From NCBI GenBank assembly GCA_020633195.1, contig JACKEC010000015.1, positions 847,421 through 911,420 of the forward strand: DNA of 64,000 nt, given 5' to 3'. The stretch's first letter is position 1, and the number at the start of each line of letters is the position of its first letter. Shown piece after piece: positions 1 through 6,601 of this stretch. The notes under the pieces are model-generated. The model was not told where the DNA came from, did not search any database, and saw nothing but the letters and a program-made list of their open reading frames with translations. The DNA comes from Sandaracinaceae bacterium (GTDB taxonomy: Bacteria > Myxococcota_A > Polyangia > Polyangiales > Sandaracinaceae). The translations under genes and the position numbers were made by a program.

Positions 1-504
1 GCGGCAGGGAACTATCATCAGATCGCACGAGCGTTCGAGTCGATCGGGGGGCCGACGCCGTACTTCGTCGACGACGCCGGTCCGTTCCTTCGGAACGAGT
101 ACCTCGACGATTTCGCGCAGAACCGGCTGCGCGAATCGTGGAACCTCGACGCCACCGTCGGGACCTACTGCCCCGAGTGCCTCGAAGAGGGCGTCCACCG
201 CGTCTACGAGGCGAACGCGCGCCTGCACCCCGCGGTGCGGGCATCGCTGTTGTGTGCATACGAGGACTCCGTGGTCGCGACCCTCTACAGCGTCATGAAC
301 CGCAACGCCTTCACGGGCGCCCGTTTGCGCCGCGGGCTGGGCGACCTCGCGGACAGCCTGCACACGGCCGACGGGTTTCGCGTCTTCTTCTACGCTGGCG
401 CCCGTCACGGCGCGTTGCACGAGCCGCTCTCCAGCACGGCTGGGCTATCGGACTTCCTGACCGCGCAGGTCACCGATGCCACCTGGGATTCGGTGCGGCC
501 ATGA
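1..504 (+). CDS. 5'-truncated hydrolase-like protein (tentative pectinacetylesterase-like C-terminus)
   Basis: The frame is open from the first base and stops at 502-504, so the N-terminus lies outside the window. The visible 167 residues begin AAGNYHQIARAFESIGGPTP and include a CPEC pair and a late FFYAGARHG stretch. That ending resembles the C-terminal part of pectinacetylesterase/Notum-like hydrolases, where a His follows an FYADG-like strand. This is a resemblance only, and the nucleophile region is not visible. The stop overlaps the next gene's start (ATGA), which implies translational coupling to the SDR gene. An unrelated secreted enzyme is equally possible. Confidence 0.6.
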   Translation, partial: AAGNYHQIARAFESIGGPTPYFVDDAGPFLRNEYLDDFAQNRLRESWNLDATVGTYCPECLEEGVHRVYEANARLHPAVRASLLCAYEDSVVATLYSVMNRNAFTGARLRRGLGDLADSLHTADGFRVFFYAGARHGALHEPLSSTAGLSDFLTAQVTDATWDSVRP

Positions 505-1373
505 GGCGCGCCCCACACTCTCTCGAGGGGCGACGCGTGCTGGTCACCGGGGCGGCCCGTGGCATCGGCGCGGCGCTGGCGAGGCGGCTTCATGCGAGCG
601 GAGCGCGCGTCGCTCTCGCTGGCTTGGAGCCCGATCGGCTGGCGACCGTGGCTCGCGAGTGCGGTGACGCGCCCTGGAGCTCGTGTGACGTGCGTGATCG
701 ACGTGCGGTCGACGCCGTGGTCGGCGCGCTGGTCTCCGACCTCGGCGGCCTCGACGTCGTGGTCGCGAACGCCGGCGTCGCCGCGCAGCTCCCCATCATC
801 GGTGGCAATCCGGAGATCTTCGACCAGACGATCCAGGTCAACCTGCTTGGCGCCTATTACACGCTGCGCGCGGCCGGGTCCCACCTCGCACATCCCCAGG
901 GCTACGCGCTCGCGGTTGGCTCGCTGGGCGGTGCGGTCCATCTCCCCTTGATGGGCGCTTACGCCGCGAGCAAGGCCGGGGTCGAAGCGCTGGCGAACTC
1001 CCTGCGCGCGGAGCTACGCCCGGCCGGTGCGCGCGTGGGCGTCGCGTACTTCGCCGAGCTCGACACGGACATGACCCGGCGTGGTTTCGGAACCAAGGCC
1101 GCCCGCGCCGCTGGCCGAAACGGCGCGATCTCGGGAGTCGCTCCACTCGAGCCGGCCATCGACGCCCTCGTGCGCGGGATCACGCGCCGCGCGAGGATCA
1201 TCGCGTCCCCTTGGTGGGTGCGGCCCCTCCTTCCACTGCGCGCTCTCGTGCAACGTGGTGCGGAGGTCGCGCTTCGTACGCGCTTCGAGCGCGCCGTCGA
1301 GGTCGCTCGAACCGAGGAGCCCACGATGACGACCACGCAGCCGCCATCGCCCGTGTCGGTGTTCGACCGATGA
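501..1373 (+). CDS. SDR-family NAD(P)-dependent oxidoreductase
   Basis: A classical short-chain dehydrogenase/reductase of 290 residues. The nucleotide-binding TGAARGIG motif is at residues 16-23, NAG at 90-92, structural Asn114, and the catalytic Ser141/Tyr154/Lys158 triad sits in GAYAASK. The substrate cannot be read from the sequence. The C-terminal 60 residues extend beyond the usual Rossmann core and include a hydrophobic patch (WWVRPLLPL) that may contact membrane or lipid. The ATG at 501 was chosen because it gives an ATGA overlap with the upstream stop and starts ten residues before the first beta strand. The 3' end overlaps the next gene, also by ATGA, so the three genes look like one coupled operon. 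Confidence 0.9.
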   Translation: MRRAPHSLEGRRVLVTGAARGIGAALARRLHASGARVALAGLEPDRLATVARECGDAPWSSCDVRDRRAVDAVVGALVSDLGGLDVVVANAGVAAQLPIIGGNPEIFDQTIQVNLLGAYYTLRAAGSHLAHPQGYALAVGSLGGAVHLPLMGAYAASKAGVEALANSLRAELRPAGARVGVAYFAELDTDMTRRGFGTKAARAAGRNGAISGVAPLEPAIDALVRGITRRARIIASPWWVRPLLPLRALVQRGAEVALRTRFERAVEVARTEEPTMTTTQPPSPVSVFDR

Positions 1374-1930
1374 GCACCAGGCTCGGGCCGGGAGGCTGGC
1401 GCGAGCTGGGCCTGGTCAACTGGGTCGCGGCGCACGTCGGGGGGCTCGCTACGAGATCGGGCGAGCCCCTGCGCCTCATCACGGCGCTCGGGAGACACAG
1501 GGCCCTCTTCCGCGCTTGGCTCGTCTACAGCGTCTCGATGATGCCGTTCGGCCGCTTGCCCCGGCGCGACACCGAGCTCGTCATCCTGCGCGTCGCCCAT
1601 CAGATGGCCTCCCACTACGAGCTGGCCCACCACCGGAGGCTGGCCCGCCGGGCGGGGCTCGACGACCGGGAGATCGAGCGCGTGTGTTCGGCCGGGTGTG
1701 AGGGCTGGTCGGACAGGACGACCGCGATCCTGACGGCGACCGACGAGCTCGTCATCGGCGTGGGGCTACGAGACGAATCGTGGGCGGCGCTCTCCGTCCA
1801 CCTCGACGAACGCGAGCTCATCGAGCTGTGCCTCCTGGTCGGCCACTATCGCGGCCTCGCCAGCACGCTCAACGCGCTGGGCGTGGCCCCCGAGCACGGC
1901 GTCGCGGCGGCATCGGTCAGGGCGTGCTGA
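1370..1930 (+). CDS. Carboxymuconolactone decarboxylase / AhpD-like protein
   Basis: This 186-residue protein carries the pattern of the CMD/AhpD fold: RRDTELVILRVAHQ, then HYELAHHRRLARRAGLDDREI, then a C-terminal helix with LVGHYRG. Typical AhpD proteins have a CxxC pair; here the pair is replaced by SHYE, so a peroxidase-reductant role is not supported and a decarboxylase-like or unknown role is more likely. The start at 1370 overlaps the SDR stop (ATGA). A longer in-frame extension upstream is low-complexity and overlaps the SDR, so it was rejected. The 3' end runs 14 bases into the convergent TetR gene. Confidence 0.85.
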   Translation: MSTRLGPGGWRELGLVNWVAAHVGGLATRSGEPLRLITALGRHRALFRAWLVYSVSMMPFGRLPRRDTELVILRVAHQMASHYELAHHRRLARRAGLDDREIERVCSAGCEGWSDRTTAILTATDELVIGVGLRDESWAALSVHLDERELIELCLLVGHYRGLASTLNALGVAPEHGVAAASVRAC

Positions 1931-2489
1931 GCAGCAGACGCTCGGCGATGTATTTCAGGGTGCTGCGCAGGTGCGCGATCGAAGCGTCGCTGACGGAGTT
2001 CCCTTCGTCATCCTCGCGCAGCTTCAGGCGGACGGCCATCTCCAGCGCGAGCAGGGTCGTATTCACGATCAGCGGGTCCACGGGGGACGTTGCGCACTCC
2101 CGGTACCATGCGCCGATCTGGTTCATGGCATCGATCCGGGTCGGATAGAGGGGCGAGTCCTGGTGTTGTGCCTCGCCACCGAGCACATACATCAGGCGGG
2201 GATAGAGCCACGCGCTCCGCAGGTGCGCTTCGATGATCCCGTTGATGAGCTCCTCGCAGGACCCGGCAACGCGATGCTTCTCTTCGCACTCCGTGAGCAG
2301 GCGTTCCACGCCGAGCAGGTAGATGGCGTGCATCACATCCTGCTTGTCCGAGAAGTAGGCGTAGAAGGTGCGGCGCGAGACCCCTGCGCGCTCGATCAGC
2401 TCCTGCACGGATGGCTCGCTCGTGCCCCGCTCCATGAACACCTGGGCGCTCCCGAACATGATCAGTGCCCGCTTGCTGTCGAGATCCAC
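1917..2489 (-). CDS. TetR/AcrR-family transcriptional regulator
   Basis: A 190-residue TetR-type repressor. The N-terminal helix-turn-helix spans about residues 8-55, with the signature ELIERAGVSRRTFYAYFSDK followed by a short helix, MHAIYL. The ligand-binding C-terminal domain is typical in length but has no recognisable ligand signature. It converges on the hydrolase/SDR/CMD operon and overlaps its 3' end, so it is a plausible local regulator of that operon. Its operator would have to lie elsewhere, because the promoter of that operon is outside the window. Confidence 0.92.
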   Translation of the reverse strand: MDLDSKRALIMFGSAQVFMERGTSEPSVQELIERAGVSRRTFYAYFSDKQDVMHAIYLLGVERLLTECEEKHRVAGSCEELINGIIEAHLRSAWLYPRLMYVLGGEAQHQDSPLYPTRIDAMNQIGAWYRECATSPVDPLIVNTTLLALEMAVRLKLREDDEGNSVSDASIAHLRSTLKYIAERLLLSTP

Positions 2490-2947
2490 GCGCTCAGTCC
2501 CCCGTCGAAGGCGCGGATTCGTCCACGACGTGGCGGGAAGCGGTCACCGCCGAGCCGGGGGTGAGGGGGGCGCGCGACGCATCTCCGAGGAGCCAGGCGC
2601 ACCCGCGAAACAGAGACCTCGTCGTCCGTGATGAGATGACATGAGGCACCGGCCGCCAGCCTAGCGAAGCGCGGGCGCAGAAGGAACCGCGTGCCACCCG
2701 GCGGGGCAGAGCACCCAGGCTTCCGCCCCATTCGCTCGACGTCGCCGCGAAGCCAAGACACCAGACTTGGAAGAAGCGCCAGCGCCCTTGGTCACGTCGA
2801 CCGTCGTCGCGAAGGTGCTCGGCCGACTCTGGACCGTTGCGATCGTGTTCATGGGGGTGGGAGTCCTTCGGCGGCCACAGCGGCGCGAGCGACAGTGATG
2901 GGGGCTGTCGAGATCGGCGACGGCCAACCGCCGCGTCACCGGCCGCC
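2490..2947. other. Gene-poor gap of 458 bases
   Basis: No convincing gene was found. Open frames on both strands have Arg/Ala/Pro-heavy composition typical of GC-rich shadows. The best of them is a 63-codon minus-strand frame at 2661-2852, which begins with a natural-looking MNTIATVQ stretch and then degenerates; it could be the remnant of a decayed gene. Upstream elements of the TetR gene must lie just above 2490. Confidence 0.5.
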
Positions 2948-3337
2948 TCAGGGCACCTTCTTCGTCCGCCGGCGCCGGACTCGCGTCGTCGACGTCCTCT
3001 TCTTCGCGGGCTTCACGGTCCCAGTAGGGCCGGGAAAGATCCTCGTCGACAGAGCGGGCGACTCCGACCGTCCGCTTGTCAGCATTCTCAACACGGCCTC
3101 GAGCTCATCGACCGAACTCTTCGCCGTCAGGGCGATCACCCGATGCCGGAGACCGCCATCGGGGTCGATGAGCAGGTCGACGAGCTCCGCCTCGAGCGCC
3201 TCGGCGATCGCTTCGAGCAGGCCCGTGGTCGGTACCTGTAGATCACGTTCGAGCCGTGAGAGGTAGCCGACCGAGACACCGGACCGACGTGATAGCTCCC
3301 GGAGCGAGATCCCCGCCGCTTCACGCAACTCGCTCAT
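2948..3337 (-). CDS. XRE-family helix-turn-helix repressor-like protein
   Basis: A 129-residue protein with a cro/C1-type helix-turn-helix: SLRELSRRSGVSVGYLSRLE within residues 11-30, followed by the usual LEAIAEALEAEL helix. The C-terminal half is short and ends in a basic tail (RVRRRRTKKVP). The ATG at 3337 is the first standard start below the AT-rich dyad at 3384-3398. Frames extending higher contain no ATG, GTG or TTG near a promoter. It is divergent from the tandem-HTH/integrase genes, so by position it is a repressor of the integration genes, like an immunity repressor. The Shine-Dalgarno signal is weak. Confidence 0.85.
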   Translation of the reverse strand: MSELREAAGISLRELSRRSGVSVGYLSRLERDLQVPTTGLLEAIAEALEAELVDLLIDPDGGLRHRVIALTAKSSVDELEAVLRMLTSGRSESPALSTRIFPGPTGTVKPAKKRTSTTRVRRRRTKKVP

Positions 3338-3362
3338 GCGCCGTCCGATCGAGGGCCCGGCC

Positions 3363-3391
3363 TTGACCTCGCTCGCGACCCCGTGTTTATT
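3363..3391 (+). promoter_or_regulatory. Candidate rightward promoter for the tandem-HTH/integrase genes
   Basis: TTGACC at 3363-3368 is separated by 17 bases from TTTATT at 3386-3391, one of the few AT-rich hexamers in this region. The expected transcription start lies only a few bases before the ATG at 3402, so the transcript would be nearly or fully leaderless. Assigned by pattern only. Confidence 0.5.
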
Positions 3392-3398
3392 ATCGACA
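3384..3398. promoter_or_regulatory. Candidate XRE operator dyad
   Basis: TGTTTATTATCGACA is an imperfect palindrome of the form TGTnnATnATnnACA, with 11 of 15 positions symmetric. It overlaps the -10 element of the rightward promoter and also supplies a GATAAT-like -10 on the minus strand for the repressor gene. A dyad between divergent repressor and integrase genes is the classical place for an autoregulated switch. Binding is inferred. Confidence 0.5.
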
Positions 3399-3401
3399 AC
3401 G

Positions 3402-4121
3402 ATGTCTCGATCCTCCTCCTCGCACTCTACCCGACACTGCACGGGGCGGATCTTCCCTCTGCCTCCGTCACTCCTCCTGACCGGTCGTCCAGCGAGACGT
3501 CGAACGACGCGCGGACGAACCACGCGGCGCACGACACGGGAGCGCAAGCTCGACGAGGTCGTCGTCCGAAAGAGAGCAGCTCTGCCGCTCGATGGCGACC
3601 AGCTCGGGCTCGGGCTCGGCGTGAGTCGCACGTGGATCGCGCAACGCATAGCTCCGTCCTTCCAGCCCCAAAGGAGAGGGCCGGCCCTCTACCTCTGGGC
3701 CGACGTCATCGAACAATTGAAGGCGCCGCCGATCGCGTCCGATCCGGCTCGGAGTGGGCCCTATCCGACCCGGCCGCGCGTAGGGTCCGCCCGAACCACA
3801 TGGCAAGGCGCGATGGCTGAGTCCTCCTTGCTGCTCTCGCGCGAGGACGCGGCGGCGTTCGTCGGCGTGAGCCTCAAGACGTTCCAGCGCCACGTCGCGC
3901 CGGCGCTGTCCCGTGTTCCGATCGGAACTCGCGTACTCTACGACCGAAGGGATCTCCTCGAATGGCTCGACAGCAGCAAGGTTGGACCCTCCACCGCGAC
4001 CGCCGCACGGGGAGCTACACGGTCCGCTTTCGGCACGCGGGTGTCCGCCATCACCGATCGACGGGGCACCGAGATCGCCGAGAGGCTCAGGCGGTCGCGA
4101 CGCGAATCTTCGAAGAAGTGA
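3402..4121 (+). CDS. Tandem helix-turn-helix protein, excisionase-like
   Basis: The 239-codon frame contains two MerR/excisionase-type (HTH_17-like) units in the same frame. Unit one is around residues 65-105 (GVSRTWIAQRIAP then ALYLWADVIEQL). Unit two is around 142-187 (GVSLKTFQRHVAP then VLYDRRDLLEWL). Both share GVS, six residues on an R, then AP, which suggests an internal duplication. The last 160 bases overlap the integrase in another frame. The Ser/Arg-rich first 50 residues look poorly conserved, so the true start could be later: a shorter excisionase could begin at ATG 3813. The ATG at 3402 fits a leaderless transcript from the promoter just upstream. Confidence 0.55.
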   Translation: MSRSSSSHSTRHCTGRIFPLPPSLLLTGRPARRRTTRGRTTRRTTRERKLDEVVVRKRAALPLDGDQLGLGLGVSRTWIAQRIAPSFQPQRRGPALYLWADVIEQLKAPPIASDPARSGPYPTRPRVGSARTTWQGAMAESSLLLSREDAAAFVGVSLKTFQRHVAPALSRVPIGTRVLYDRRDLLEWLDSSKVGPSTATAARGATRSAFGTRVSAITDRRGTEIAERLRRSRRESSKK

Positions 4122-5170
4122 CGACCGGTCGCTCGAGGACGAGCGGCAGCAGCAGTCTCCCGGGGATCGAGCTCGAGTCGATCCTGGGGGCCTGGCTCGC
4201 GGCGATGGAGCGCGAGCGAAGGGCTTCGACGTTCGAGCTGTGGAGCACGTACGCCGAGGCGCACTGGGTCGAGTTCTTCCGGGACGCCAGCGCCCTCGTC
4301 GACGAGGCGACGCTGCACCGCTACGTCGCGCGCCGCCTCGAGGTGGTGACGGCGTCGACGGTCCGCAAGGAGTGCAGCGCGCTACAAACGTTGCTCTCGT
4401 GGATGGCGCGCCCCGACGTGGGTCTCCTGGCCGAAGCACCGACGGTTCCGCGTCCCCCGAAGGGCGCTCAGGGGCAGCGGGCACAGGCGCGACAGCGGGT
4501 CGATCTCGGCGCCGAGCAGGTAGAGGCGATCCTCGCCCAGCTGCCCGAGGCGCTGCGCAGCGGTCAGGCCTGCCGGGCGTTCTTCACCGTGATGTGGGAG
4601 ACGGGGCTGCGACGCGGCACGCTGCTCGGCCTCGAGGCTCCGCACGACTATCGGGTGGGCGCCTCGGAGCTGGTCCTGCGCGCCGACAACGACAAAGTGC
4701 GCTACGAACGGGTGCTGCCGCTGACCGACCGTGCTCGCGCCGCGCTCGACGCGGTTTGCCCTTCGGCGGGACGGCTCTTCGCCGACGCCGACCACCGCTA
4801 TCAGCTCCGGAAGGCCGCGCTCGCGGCGGGGCTGCCCGCGCACCTGGCCAAGTACGTCTCGAACCACGACTTCCGGCACGCGCGCACGACCGACTTGCTG
4901 GACAAGGGCGGCTCGCTGACGGGCGTGGCCTTCCTCGTCGGGCACAGGCAGGTGACGACGACCAACCGCTACGCGCACGCGAGCGCCAAGGCCGCGCGAG
5001 AGGTCTTGGGCCTTTCGGGACACCGGCTGGGACACCAGCCTGCGATCGAGGCCCCAGAGACGACAAAACCCGCCGGGGTGGCGGGTGTCGATTTGTTCAC
5101 GATCTCAGAGCTTTGCGGAAGAGAGGACTCGAACCTCCACAGGGTTTCCCCCACTAGATCCTTAGTCTAG
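3962..5170 (+). CDS. Tyrosine-type site-specific integrase
   Basis: A 402-residue phage/ICE-type tyrosine recombinase. The N-terminal arm-binding segment (SYTVRFRHAGVRHHRSTGHR) precedes a SAM-like core-binding domain at about 65-150. The catalytic domain shows Arg217 (TGLRRGT), Lys245 (NDKVRY), His302 and Arg305 (HDFRH), His328 (GHR) and nucleophile Tyr337 (NRYAH), so the full active set is present. The final 18 or so codons read through the 3' half of tRNA-Leu on the other strand, ending at 5170. The tRNA 3' end is therefore the likely attachment site. The start overlaps the tandem-HTH gene by 160 bases. Confidence 0.93.
   Translation: MARQQQGWTLHRDRRTGSYTVRFRHAGVRHHRSTGHRDRREAQAVATRIFEEVTTGRSRTSGSSSLPGIELESILGAWLAAMERERRASTFELWSTYAEAHWVEFFRDASALVDEATLHRYVARRLEVVTASTVRKECSALQTLLSWMARPDVGLLAEAPTVPRPPKGAQGQRAQARQRVDLGAEQVEAILAQLPEALRSGQACRAFFTVMWETGLRRGTLLGLEAPHDYRVGASELVLRADNDKVRYERVLPLTDRARAALDAVCPSAGRLFADADHRYQLRKAALAAGLPAHLAKYVSNHDFRHARTTDLLDKGGSLTGVAFLVGHRQVTTTNRYAHASAKAAREVLGLSGHRLGHQPAIEAPETTKPAGVAGVDLFTISELCGREDSNLHRVSPTRSLV
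5065..5086 (-). terminator. Rho-independent terminator of tRNA-Leu, inside the integrase gene
   Basis: Read on the minus strand, ACCCGCC pairs with GGCGGGT around a five-base loop (5068-5074 with 5080-5086) and is followed by TTTT. It lies about 30 bases beyond the tRNA 3' end and within the last codons of the integrase, so element-derived DNA appears to supply the terminator of the host tRNA. Confidence 0.7.
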
Positions 5171-5197
5171 CGCGTCTGCCAGTTCCGCCACTTCCGC
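5114..5197 (-). tRNA. tRNA-Leu, anticodon AAG by eye
   Basis: A complete class II tRNA can be folded. The acceptor GCGGAAG pairs with CTTCCGC and is followed by discriminator A (5114). The D-arm has the GCGGAACTGGCAGACGC pattern. The anticodon stem CTAGA/TCTAG closes a 7-base loop CTAAGGA, a 15-base variable arm contains GGGG-GAAA-CCC, and the T-arm is GGAGG-TTCGAGT-CCTCT. Loop position 33 is U and 37 is G, placing AAG at 34-36, which is Leu for CUU-type codons after A34-to-inosine editing. CCA is not encoded. The 3' half overlaps the integrase reading frame, the signature of a tRNA integration site. Confidence 0.9.
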
Positions 5198-5232
5198 GTG
5201 GGCGCGCCAAATTAGCCGGGCCGGGGTCGAAG

Positions 5233-5616
5233 TCAAGGAGTCTCGTCGCGGTCGGGGCGAGTCGCCCACCAGGCCCAGGCGATGAGGAGGGCTTGGACGG
5301 GGAGACGTAGCCAAAGTCCCCACGCGGGGGCGTCGTAGGTGCCGGGCTCGGCGAGGGCCATGTGGAGGTTCGCGGGGAAGACGGCGATGAGGAGGGCGAT
5401 CAATCCCCAGCCGGCGAGGGCGCGGGTCTTGGGGACGAGGACGCCGATGCCCAGGGCGATCTCGGCGACGCCGCTGATCCAGACCATCGCGACGTGCCAC
5501 GGGACGTACGGGGGCATGATCGAGACGTAGAAGGCCTGGTTCACGAAGTGGTTCACGCCCGCGGCGATGTAGAGGACGCCCATCACGGCGCGCAGGACGG
5601 TCTTGGCTCGACGCAT
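5233..5616 (-). CDS. DoxX-like small membrane protein
   Basis: A 127-residue protein with four predicted membrane segments (VLRAVMGVLYIAAGVNHF; VAMVWISGVAEIALGIGVL; AGWGLIALLIAVF; LPVQALLIAWAWW). The order and the AGVNHF and GVAEIALG motifs fit the DoxX/DoxD-like family of inner-membrane proteins, whose roles are poorly defined. The ATG at 5616 was chosen because upstream codons are Arg/Ser-rich and unlike a membrane protein. Its coding region starts directly upstream of the tRNA gene on the same strand, with 35 bases between its stop and the tRNA 5' end. Confidence 0.8.
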   Translation of the reverse strand: MRRAKTVLRAVMGVLYIAAGVNHFVNQAFYVSIMPPYVPWHVAMVWISGVAEIALGIGVLVPKTRALAGWGLIALLIAVFPANLHMALAEPGTYDAPAWGLWLRLPVQALLIAWAWWATRPDRDETP

Positions 5617-5771
5617 GCCCGAGCCTACGCGCCAAGCCGCTGACAGGTTCGACGGAGCTGTCGGACAAGTCTGGCGAAGGCCGGTTTTTCCGGCGGATCG
5701 GGACGCTCGTCGCGCGTGGCACGCGCCTTGGGAAGGGGGCTCGGAGACGAACCCCAACCGAGGTGGACGAG

Positions 5772-6197
5772 ATGAACGACAAGATCGGGAAGCTGAGCGC
5801 GCACTGGGTATGGCTCTTCGCGTTGGGCGCGGTGGTGCTGGGAATCGGGGCCGCCTACGCGACGGCCGGGCTCGGGCCCAAGGTGTCGAGCGCGGCCTAC
5901 TTCGGGGTGTTCCTCGCGGCCAGCTTCGCGGCCACGGCGCTCACGAAGGCGAAGGCGGCGCTGAGCCTGGCGGCGTTCCTCTTGGCGTCGCTGGCCAGCG
6001 CGGCGACGTACTACCTGATCGCGATGCAGGCGGTCGCCGACGCGACGGGCGCGCTCGGGGCGGCCGAGGCGGGCGGGATGCTCGGCGCCGCGCTCGGGAT
6101 CTTCGTGGCGGTGATCACGTTCTTCGTGAGCGCGGCCGGCGGGGTCAGCGGGGCCCTCGCGGGGCTCCGCGCGCGCAAGCAGCTCGCGGCGCTCTGA
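5772..6197 (+). CDS. Hypothetical four-helix membrane protein
   Basis: 141 residues with four hydrophobic segments rich in Ala and Gly (WLFALGAVVLGIGAAYAT; AYFGVFLAASFAATAL; LAAFLLASLASAATYYLIA; ALGIFVAVITFFVSAAG) and a short basic C-terminus (RARKQLAAL). No family is recognised. The ATG at 5772 is preceded at 5 bases by AGGTGG, a good ribosome binding site. An in-frame GTG at 5763 would fall inside that site and is less likely. Confidence 0.7.
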   Translation: MNDKIGKLSAHWVWLFALGAVVLGIGAAYATAGLGPKVSSAAYFGVFLAASFAATALTKAKAALSLAAFLLASLASAATYYLIAMQAVADATGALGAAEAGGMLGAALGIFVAVITFFVSAAGGVSGALAGLRARKQLAAL

Positions 6198-6200
6198 TCC

Positions 6201-6545
6201 TCACGGGCACGGCTGGCCCGCCTGGACGCACGCGCCCCCTCCGCAATCCATCGGGGGGGCGACGTTGCACTCGTAGCCGGTGGCGAGCTCGCACTCCTCG
6301 AGGCGGCCGCCCACGCAGCACGGGTACGGGCAAGGGCCGTTGACGCAGGTGAGGCCGCCGAAGCAGGTCTCCCGCACGCACTCGGGGCCCGCGCCGGTCG
6401 GCGCCTCGGGGCCGCACCCGGCGTCGCGCAGGGCGCGCCCCGAGTCCATGCCGCCTCCCCCGGGCCCTGCGTCGTCGCTGCCAGGCGTCGAGCCGCCACA
6501 CCCGAGGACGAGCGCGGCGACGAGGAACAGGTGCGAGCTCCGCAT
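6201..6545 (-). CDS. Small Cys-rich lipoprotein
   Basis: 114 residues with a lipoprotein signal peptide (SHLFLVAALVLGCGG, lipobox LVLGC), a Gly/Asp-rich linker with DAGPGGGG, and then a compact domain with twelve cysteines, including the run CPYPCCVGG. This layout recurs in several secreted myxobacterial proteins. Function is unknown. It converges on the preceding membrane-protein gene with only 3 bases between stops. Confidence 0.7.
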   Translation of the reverse strand: MRSSHLFLVAALVLGCGGSTPGSDDAGPGGGGMDSGRALRDAGCGPEAPTGAGPECVRETCFGGLTCVNGPCPYPCCVGGRLEECELATGYECNVAPPMDCGGGACVQAGQPCP

Positions 6546-6601
6546 GACGCGGTGAGCATCGTCGAGGACGCGGGCGCTGTCGACGCTATGCTCCGGGCCG
6601 C

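Noticed and set aside
2661..2852. 63-codon minus-strand frame starting MNTIATVQSRPSTF
   Set aside because: The first 20 residues look natural, but the rest is Arg/Ala-rich and no family was recognised. It could be a broken transposase remnant, but this cannot be supported by eye.
3383..3820. 145-codon plus-strand frame overlapping the tandem-HTH ORF
   Set aside because: Only the first 15 residues (FIIDNDVSILLLALY) look protein-like, and they come from the AT-rich operator. The overlapping frame carries two matching HTH motifs.
5717..5733. sigma54-type promoter (TGGCAC-N5-TTGG)
   Set aside because: The -12 GC dinucleotide is missing, so the match is not adequate despite the sigma54 activator nearby.
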